DNA of 11,269 bases from RGIG3009 sp045590855 (GTDB lineage: Bacteria > Bacillota > Clostridia > Oscillospirales > Acutalibacteraceae). Shown here in pieces: positions 6,480 to 11,269 of this stretch. The position numbers and the translations under genes are program-made. The DNA lies in NCBI GenBank assembly GCA_045590855.1, contig JAZNRV010000078.1, positions 1-11,269 on the forward strand, given 5' to 3'. Each line of letters begins with the position of its first letter. Position 1 is the stretch's first letter. The notes below the pieces were generated by a model. It ran no database searches and had not been told where the DNA came from. It saw only the letters and a program-made list of their open reading frames with translations.

Positions 6480-7826
6480 ATGGATGCCAAAAGCAAGGCC
6501 TTGTCGGCAATTCGGCAAAAAGAGCTGCTTTTTGCGGGGACATCTGTGGTTATCGGTCTTTCCGGTGGTGCCGATTCGGTGGCTTTGTTACATATTTTGT
6601 TGTCCCTAAAAGACGAATTGTCTCTTGATAAGATTGTGGCAGTGCACGTTAACCATGGTCTGCGCGGTGAAGAAGCGGAACGTGATAGCCGCTTTGTTGC
6701 TGATCTGTGTCAACAATGGAACGTGCCGCTTCATACCTTTTGTGTAGATGTGAATGCTTTTGCTAAAAAGCAAAAAATCGGCACGGAAGAAGCGGGACGC
6801 ATTCTGCGCTATCGCTTGTTTGAAGAAGTTTGCACTTCTTTTGAAAACGCCGTCATAGCAACTGCGCACACCGCCAGTGATAATGCCGAAACCGTGTTGC
6901 TCCACTTGTGCCGTGGCAGTGGTATTCGCGGAGCATGCGGTATTTCTGCAAAACGAGGAAAGGTTATTCGACCACTTATTGATTGTACGCGCACCGAAAT
7001 TGAAGAGTATTGTGCATCCCAAAATTTGTCTTATGTAACGGACAGTACTAACTTCGAGGACACTTTTTCCCGCAATCGTGTTCGTTTGCAGGTGATACCT
7101 GCCATGCAAAAGATTAATCCCAAAACAGAAGAAGCCCTTTGCCGTTTTTCTAACCAAGCACAAGAAGTATTTGAATTTGTAGAAAGTTTGGCTGAAAAAG
7201 CAGAGCAAGAAGCGTATCTTAGTTCCAACAATTATTCCCGAAAATGTTTGTTATCTTTGCCAAAACCGCTTTTGTTTTTCACATTGCAACGATTGTTGGG
7301 ACAATGCGAAGAAAAACACCTGTGTTTGGCAGAAAAAGCATTAAAAAACGGTGGTGCGGTCTCGTTGGGAGATAACAGACGATTTGTTATTTCGCAAAAC
7401 ACCGCAAGCATTGTGTATCCTGTTGACAAGGTGTTGCCCTTTTCACATGCTGTTGTTTTGGGGGAAGCCTACAAAGTGGGAGATACTACGTATTGTGTCA
7501 ATCAATATTCTCGAAAAGAATATGAACAAAAACTTAAAAATGATAAAAACATATTTAAAAACGCTTTTGATTATGATAAAATCAATGGTGCTTTGGTTTT
7601 ACGGCAACGGTTGGCGGGGGATATGTTCCATCCTACAGGACGTGGTTGTGGTAAAACGTTAAAAAAATTGTTTAACGAAAACAAAGTATCAGCGCGTGAT
7701 TCTTTGCCGATTTTGTGCGATAAAACAGGAATTGTTTTAGTTTTTAGTTTCGGTTCGGACGAGCGCGTTAAAGTTTCGTCCGATACCGCTTATATAGCCG
7801 TTTTGGAAAAAGAGGAGGATGTATAA
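6480..7826 (+). CDS. tilS: tRNA(Ile)-lysidine synthetase
   Basis: Converts C34 of the CAU-anticodon tRNA-Ile to lysidine using ATP and lysine, so that it reads AUA as isoleucine; essential in nearly all bacteria. The N-type ATP pyrophosphatase motif SGGADS is at residues 28-33, followed by HVNHGLRGEEAERD (56-69), the ATAHTASDNAE motif (127-137), DSTN (188-191) and FSRNRVR (196-202). The C-terminal substrate-binding domain shows RLAGDMFHPTGRGCGKTLKKLF (from about residue 377), typical of full-length Firmicutes TilS (448 residues here). Three in-frame ATGs lie at 6471, 6474 and 6480. GAAGG at 6466-6470 abuts the first and is nine bases from the third, so 6480 is preferred. Starting at 6471 would create an ATGA overlap with the dnaB stop and allow translational coupling. 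The tilS stop shares a base with the hpt start. Confidence 0.94.
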   Translation: MDAKSKALSAIRQKELLFAGTSVVIGLSGGADSVALLHILLSLKDELSLDKIVAVHVNHGLRGEEAERDSRFVADLCQQWNVPLHTFCVDVNAFAKKQKIGTEEAGRILRYRLFEEVCTSFENAVIATAHTASDNAETVLLHLCRGSGIRGACGISAKRGKVIRPLIDCTRTEIEEYCASQNLSYVTDSTNFEDTFSRNRVRLQVIPAMQKINPKTEEALCRFSNQAQEVFEFVESLAEKAEQEAYLSSNNYSRKCLLSLPKPLLFFTLQRLLGQCEEKHLCLAEKALKNGGAVSLGDNRRFVISQNTASIVYPVDKVLPFSHAVVLGEAYKVGDTTYCVNQYSRKEYEQKLKNDKNIFKNAFDYDKINGALVLRQRLAGDMFHPTGRGCGKTLKKLFNENKVSARDSLPILCDKTGIVLVFSFGSDERVKVSSDTAYIAVLEKEEDV

Positions 7827-8380
7827 TGAGCATGTACGATGATTTGGGCGAAGTTCTTTTTAGTGAAGAAAAAATTGCCGAGATTGTTAAGAATATGGGG
7901 CAACAAATCAGCAAAGATTATGAAGGTAAAAACTTATTGTTAGTCAGCGTCCTAAAAGGCTCTTTGATTTTTATGGCGGATTTGATGCGCCATATTACCG
8001 TGCCGTGTTCTATTGATTTCTTGTCAGTTTCCAGTTACGGTGCGGGAACAAACACAACCGGCGAGGTCCGCATACTCAAAGATTTGGATGCCTCATTGGA
8101 AGGTAAAGATGTATTAGTCGTTGAAGATATATTAGATTCCGGTGTTACGCTCTCTTATTTACTCAAAAATTTGTCAGCACGCAATCCCAGCAGTATTCGG
8201 CTGTGTACTTTTTTGGATAAACCGGACCGCCGTCGTATCAACGTTCACGCCGATTATATCGGTGCATCTATTCCGGATGCTTTTATCGTTGGTTACGGCT
8301 TAGATTACGCGGAAAAATACCGCAACATACCTTATGTTGCCGTGTTAAAACCGGAAGTATATACTCACGAAAAGGAGTGA
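7826..8380 (+). CDS. hpt: hypoxanthine phosphoribosyltransferase
   Basis: Purine-salvage enzyme that makes IMP (and usually GMP) from hypoxanthine or guanine and PRPP in the cytoplasm. The 184-residue type I PRT fold shows the pyrophosphate loop VLKGS (42-46), the flexible-loop SSYG (69-72), the PRPP-binding motif VVEDILDSGVTL (98-109), the purine-contacting KPDRR (132-136) and VGYGLDY (155-161). AGGAGG at 7813-7818, inside the last codons of tilS, is seven bases from the ATG, and the TAATG junction overlaps the tilS stop by one base, so translation is probably coupled. The ATG at 7832 is a less well-spaced alternative. The tilS-hpt-ftsH order is conserved in many Firmicutes. Confidence 0.96.
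   Translation: MSMYDDLGEVLFSEEKIAEIVKNMGQQISKDYEGKNLLLVSVLKGSLIFMADLMRHITVPCSIDFLSVSSYGAGTNTTGEVRILKDLDASLEGKDVLVVEDILDSGVTLSYLLKNLSARNPSSIRLCTFLDKPDRRRINVHADYIGASIPDAFIVGYGLDYAEKYRNIPYVAVLKPEVYTHEKE
8337..8372 (+). promoter_or_regulatory. possible internal promoter for ftsH
   Basis: Within the last codons of hpt, TTGCCG at 8337-8342 (four of six matches to the -35 consensus) is followed by exactly 17 bases and TATACT at 8360-8365 (five of six matches to the -10 consensus). The predicted start near 8372 would yield a short leader still containing most of the AAAGGAG before the ftsH ATG at 8387. It lies inside coding sequence and could be chance. Confidence 0.35.
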
Positions 8381-8386
8381 GGATAA

Positions 8387-10306
8387 ATGGAATCAAATAA
8401 CAATAATTTTGGCAAGTTTTTTCGAAACGTAGGTTTGATTATCGGACTTCCCGTTTTGGTAGTTATTATTGTTTGGCTGTTTTTATTTAGCCCGCAAGGG
8501 AAACAACCGGACATGGTATATTCCGATTATGTTCGCCTTTTTCAAAACGAACAGGTGGAAAAATTGGATTTTAACCTCACCAATGGTGTGGCTAACATTC
8601 TGTTAAAGCCTGAGTTTCGTACCGACGTTAACAAAGACGAAAAGATTGACGAAAAAGACATCATAACGTACGCGGTACCGAATGTCAGCTTGTTTGTACA
8701 AGATATTCAGCCATATTTAGAAAAGGTTACCACATATAACTACACACAACCTACCGCCATTCCTTGGGGTAATGTTTTACCGTCCGTTTTGATGGCAGGA
8801 TTGTTTGTTGCTATGTGGATTTGGATGCGGCGTTCTTTATCCGGAATGGATGGCGGGTCCAAAATGATGGGTTTTGGCAAGGCCAGAATCAAACAACCAA
8901 CCGACGAAAAACGCAAAACAACCTTCGATGATGTTGCGGGAGCAGACGAAGAAAAAGAAGAATTACAAGAAATTGTTGAGTTTTTACGTTCTCCCAAAAA
9001 ATTCGTTGAACTGGGTGCTCGTGTTCCTAAAGGTGTGCTGTTGGTAGGCCCTCCGGGTACCGGTAAAACCTTGTTGGCACGTGCCGTAGCGGGCGAAGCC
9101 GGTGTACCGTTCTTTTCCATTTCCGGTTCGGATTTTGTGGAAATGTACGTTGGTGTTGGTGCTTCGCGTGTACGTGACTTGTTTGAACAAGCCAAGAAAA
9201 ACTCACCGTGCATTATCTTCATTGACGAGATTGACACAATTAACCGTCAGCGCGGTGCCGGTTTGGGCGGTGGACACGACGAGAGAGAGCAAACCCTCAA
9301 CCAATTATTGGTAGAAATGGACGGCTTTGGCGCCAATGAAGGCGTGATCATGATGGCGGCAACCAACCGCCCTGATATCTTGGACCCTGCTTTAATGCGT
9401 CCCGGCCGTTTTGACCGTCAGGTAGTGGTGAATTATCCCGATGTCAAAGGGAGAGAAGCCATTTTGCGCGTACACGCCAAAGGCAAACCCTTGGGACCGG
9501 ATGTGGACCTTTCGGTCATTGCCAAAGCAACGGTTGGTTTTACCGGCGCCGATTTGGAAAATTTATTGAATGAATCCGCGTTATTATCTGCTCGTCGCGG
9601 ACATCATTCGTTGACGATGGCGGAAGTGGAAGAAGCCACTTTAAAAGTAATTATGGGTACCGAAAAGCGAAGCCATGTAATTTCGGACCGCGATAAGCGC
9701 ATTACGGCTTTCCACGAAGCAGGTCATGCAGTGGTTTCGTACTATTGTTCCACGCAAGACCCCGTACACCAAATCTCCATTATCCCGCGCGGCATGGCTG
9801 CCGGTTTTACCATGAATTTGCCTTCGGATGACCATCAGCATCTTACCAAGAATCGCATGCTGGAAGATATTGAAGTTTTATTGGGCGGTCGTGTTGCCGA
9901 AGAATTGATTATTGGTGATATTTCCACCGGCGCTTCCAACGACTTGGAGCGTTCTACCGAAACAGCACGAAAAATGGTTACCAAATACGGTATGAGCAAG
10001 AAATTGGGCCCTGTTGTATTTGGAGCTTCGGATTCCAATGAAGTGTTCCTTGGCCGCGATTTTGGTCACACGCGCAATTATTCTGAAGAAATTGCGGCAT
10101 TGATTGATGAAGAAATCAGCAAAATCATCACAGATGCCTATAAGCGTACCACACAAAAGTTAACAGAAGCGCGTGAAAAATTGCATCTTATTGCGGAATA
10201 TTTGATTGAAAACGAAAAGATGAGCGGCGATCAATTCATTGCAGCGATGGAAGGAAAAGAAATTCCTGAATATTCGTCTTCCTCATTGTTTACTCCGCAC
10301 AATTAA
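8387..10306 (+). CDS. ftsH: ATP-dependent zinc metalloprotease FtsH
   Basis: Hexameric membrane-bound AAA+ protease that extracts and degrades misfolded membrane proteins and selected regulators. Transmembrane segments lie at about residues 13-34 and 127-147 and enclose the small extracytoplasmic domain. The AAA+ part has Walker A GPPGTGKT (221-228), pore loop MYVG (253-256; tyrosine where many homologues have phenylalanine), Walker B IIFIDEID (277-284) and the second region of homology TNRPDILDPALMRPGRFDR (326-344). The zinc site is HEAGH (443-447) with D519 in GASNDLE as the likely third ligand. The 639-residue length is normal. The extracytoplasmic domain carries an unusual acidic stretch DVNKDEKIDEKDI (80-92) resembling an EF-hand loop. 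The gene starts six bases after hpt, with AAAGGAG overlapping the end of hpt as ribosome binding site, and is the last gene before a terminator. Confidence 0.97.
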   Translation: MESNNNNFGKFFRNVGLIIGLPVLVVIIVWLFLFSPQGKQPDMVYSDYVRLFQNEQVEKLDFNLTNGVANILLKPEFRTDVNKDEKIDEKDIITYAVPNVSLFVQDIQPYLEKVTTYNYTQPTAIPWGNVLPSVLMAGLFVAMWIWMRRSLSGMDGGSKMMGFGKARIKQPTDEKRKTTFDDVAGADEEKEELQEIVEFLRSPKKFVELGARVPKGVLLVGPPGTGKTLLARAVAGEAGVPFFSISGSDFVEMYVGVGASRVRDLFEQAKKNSPCIIFIDEIDTINRQRGAGLGGGHDEREQTLNQLLVEMDGFGANEGVIMMAATNRPDILDPALMRPGRFDRQVVVNYPDVKGREAILRVHAKGKPLGPDVDLSVIAKATVGFTGADLENLLNESALLSARRGHHSLTMAEVEEATLKVIMGTEKRSHVISDRDKRITAFHEAGHAVVSYYCSTQDPVHQISIIPRGMAAGFTMNLPSDDHQHLTKNRMLEDIEVLLGGRVAEELIIGDISTGASNDLERSTETARKMVTKYGMSKKLGPVVFGASDSNEVFLGRDFGHTRNYSEEIAALIDEEISKIITDAYKRTTQKLTEAREKLHLIAEYLIENEKMSGDQFIAAMEGKEIPEYSSSSLFTPHN

Positions 10307-10317
10307 TTAATGTAACA

Positions 10318-10353
10318 AAAAGCCCCGCGTGTAAAAAAACACGCGGGGCTTTT
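10318..10353. terminator. bidirectional intrinsic terminator between ftsH and the DUF47 gene
   Basis: AGCCCCGCGTGT (10321-10332) pairs perfectly with ACACGCGGGGCT (10339-10350) around a loop of six As, and flanking AAA/TTT extend the stem to 15 bp. The run of As on the left and Ts on the right give a U-tract in both directions (five on the minus strand, four on the plus strand). It lies 11 nt after the ftsH stop and 12 nt beyond the stop of the convergent gene, so it ends both transcripts. Confidence 0.95.
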
Positions 10354-10365
10354 GCTATTTTTAAT

Positions 10366-10989
10366 TTAGGTATTACCGATAGTGATATTTTGAACAACGT
10401 CAGCGACATCTTCGCAAGCATCAAGACATGTTTCAAAGTAATTGAGAATACTGCGCCATGCCAAAACTTCCATCGGGTCTTTGGAACCGGTATATAACGC
10501 ACGTAACGATTCCAAATAGATTTTATCGCCTTCTTCTTCCAGACGATTAATCTCAATGATTAATTCTTTTAATTTTTTCGATTTTTTAAAGTTCGGAAAT
10601 TCAATTAATAATTCTTTTGTTGCTTCACAGCAATCGACTAAAACAGAAACAAAACGCAATGCTTCCTCGCGGATAACGGTAATGCCGGTAACAAAAATAT
10701 GAATCAAAATATCTTCAATTCCATCGGTTACGTTATCAATATTGTGGCTCAATTCCATAATATCATCACGTTCTAACGGCGTGATAAACGCACGTAAAAT
10801 TTCGTCAGCTAACTCGTGCTTCTTTTTATCGCCTTTATGCTCAATTTCATGGAGACTCTCCATTTTTTCTTTTATAGTCTCGGCATTAAAATCAGTAATT
10901 GTTTCCTGCAAAAAAGCAGCTGCTTCGCACGAGATAGAAATGCTTTCAACAAAATTTTTAAAGAAAAAATCCTCATGTTTTTTTGCCAT
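10366..10989 (-). CDS. DUF47 / PhoU-like phosphate transport accessory protein
   Basis: All-helical cytoplasmic protein of the DUF47 family (PhoU-like fold, often called Pit accessory protein), 207 residues, the usual length. Acidic metal-binding style motifs recur along the helices: HEIEHKGDKKKHE (47-59), PLERDDIMELSHNID (71-85), RLEEEGDKIY (149-158) and ETCLDACEDVAD (186-197). No signal peptide or membrane helix is visible. Family members are found beside PiT transporters and are thought to modulate phosphate uptake; the biochemical role is not firmly established. AAAGGAA nine bases before the ATG is a good ribosome binding site. It lies 20 nt downstream of the PiT gene on the same strand and is very likely cotranscribed with it. 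The region ends at the shared hairpin terminator. Confidence 0.9.
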   Translation of the reverse strand: MAKKHEDFFFKNFVESISISCEAAAFLQETITDFNAETIKEKMESLHEIEHKGDKKKHELADEILRAFITPLERDDIMELSHNIDNVTDGIEDILIHIFVTGITVIREEALRFVSVLVDCCEATKELLIEFPNFKKSKKLKELIIEINRLEEEGDKIYLESLRALYTGSKDPMEVLAWRSILNYFETCLDACEDVADVVQNITIGNT

Positions 10990-11009
10990 TTTTTTCGTTC
11001 CTTTCTATT

Positions 11010-11269
11010 TTAAAAAATTAACATAAACAGTTTTGCAGCGCCAAAACCAATCAGACCGCAGCCGGGGAAGGTAAGAACCCATGTCAGAACCATGTCTTTT
11101 ACCACACTGAAATTGATAGCCGATAACCGTTTGGTGGCACCAACACCCATAATTGCCGTTGTTTTCGTATGGGTCGTACTGACCGGAATACCAAACAAAG
11201 AAGACATCAACAAACAAAAAGCACCGGCCAAATCAGCAGAGAAACCTTGATATGTTTCCAGTTTTACCA
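11010..11269 (-). CDS. pit: PiT-family inorganic phosphate transporter (C-terminal part)
   Basis: Only the last 86 or so codons are in the window; the gene continues past 11269. The visible part shows the PiT family signature FGIPVSTTHTKTTAIMGVGA, preceded by an ETYQGFSADLAGAF segment, followed by a membrane helix in VLTWVLTFPGCGLIGFGAAKLFMLIF, which ends the protein. PiT proteins are ion-coupled (H+ or Na+) low-affinity phosphate importers of the cytoplasmic membrane with two repeated signature halves; this is the second half. The pairing with the DUF47 gene directly downstream supports the assignment. Internal TTG at 11231 is not the true start, because the frame stays open to the window edge. 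The ion used cannot be told from this fragment. Confidence 0.9.
   Translation of the reverse strand, partial: VKLETYQGFSADLAGAFCLLMSSLFGIPVSTTHTKTTAIMGVGATKRLSAINFSVVKDMVLTWVLTFPGCGLIGFGAAKLFMLIF

Noticed and set aside
6606..7208. 200-codon minus-strand open frame opposite tilS
   Set aside because: It lies fully inside tilS, whose motifs are intact, has no ribosome binding site that I can see, and its composition (rich in F, N, C, H) is that of a shadow frame.
8740..9237. 165-codon minus-strand open frame opposite ftsH
   Set aside because: Serine- and proline-rich shadow of the conserved AAA+ coding sequence; no recognisable domain or start signal.
10290..10556. 88-codon minus-strand frame overlapping the end of the DUF47 gene
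   Set aside because: It is out of frame with the clear DUF47 protein and runs through the terminator hairpin, so it is not a real gene.

Overview
The window looks like a piece of chromosome from a low- to mid-GC Gram-positive bacterium of the Bacillota, most likely a member of Clostridia. The reasons are the conserved Firmicutes cluster gdpP-rplI-dnaB, the following tilS-hpt-ftsH block, a Firmicutes-type RNase J, strong AGGAGG ribosome binding sites and short intergenic gaps. This placement is inferred from gene order and protein features only; no lineage marker was searched.

Layout. Positions 1-73 hold a perfect 14-bp hairpin beside what may be the first codons of a minus-strand gene that leaves the window. 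RNase HI (rnhA) lies on the minus strand at 124-561. Between 562 and 805 are two divergent promoters: an extended -10 promoter for rnhA and a near-consensus TTGACA-17-TAAAAT promoter that drives everything to the right. A seven-gene plus-strand run follows: rnj (RNase J, with a long basic N-terminal tail), gdpP (membrane c-di-AMP phosphodiesterase), rplI (ribosomal protein L9), dnaB (replicative helicase), tilS (tRNA-Ile lysidine synthetase), hpt (hypoxanthine phosphoribosyltransferase) and ftsH (membrane AAA+ zinc protease). Gaps are 26 nt or less, and tilS and hpt share one base, so this is very probably one operon. A possible internal ftsH promoter sits in the end of hpt. A strong bidirectional hairpin terminator at 10318-10353 separates ftsH from a minus-strand pair: a PiT-family phosphate transporter (cut by the window edge) and, downstream of it, a DUF47/PhoU-like accessory protein.

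How the genes fit together. This is a housekeeping region for RNA turnover (rnhA, rnj), second-messenger degradation (gdpP), translation and tRNA decoding (rplI, tilS), replication (dnaB), purine salvage (hpt) and membrane protein quality control (ftsH), next to a phosphate-uptake pair. All catalytic motifs checked are intact. I see no mobile element body, CRISPR array, tRNA or rRNA, and no convincing novel multi-gene system. The less ordinary points are local: the hairpin that buries a perfect Shine-Dalgarno at the left edge, the structured leader of rnj with a small ORF ending in a hairpin loop, the disordered RNase J extension, an EF-hand/dockerin-like insert in the extracellular domain of FtsH, and the candidate ftsH promoter.
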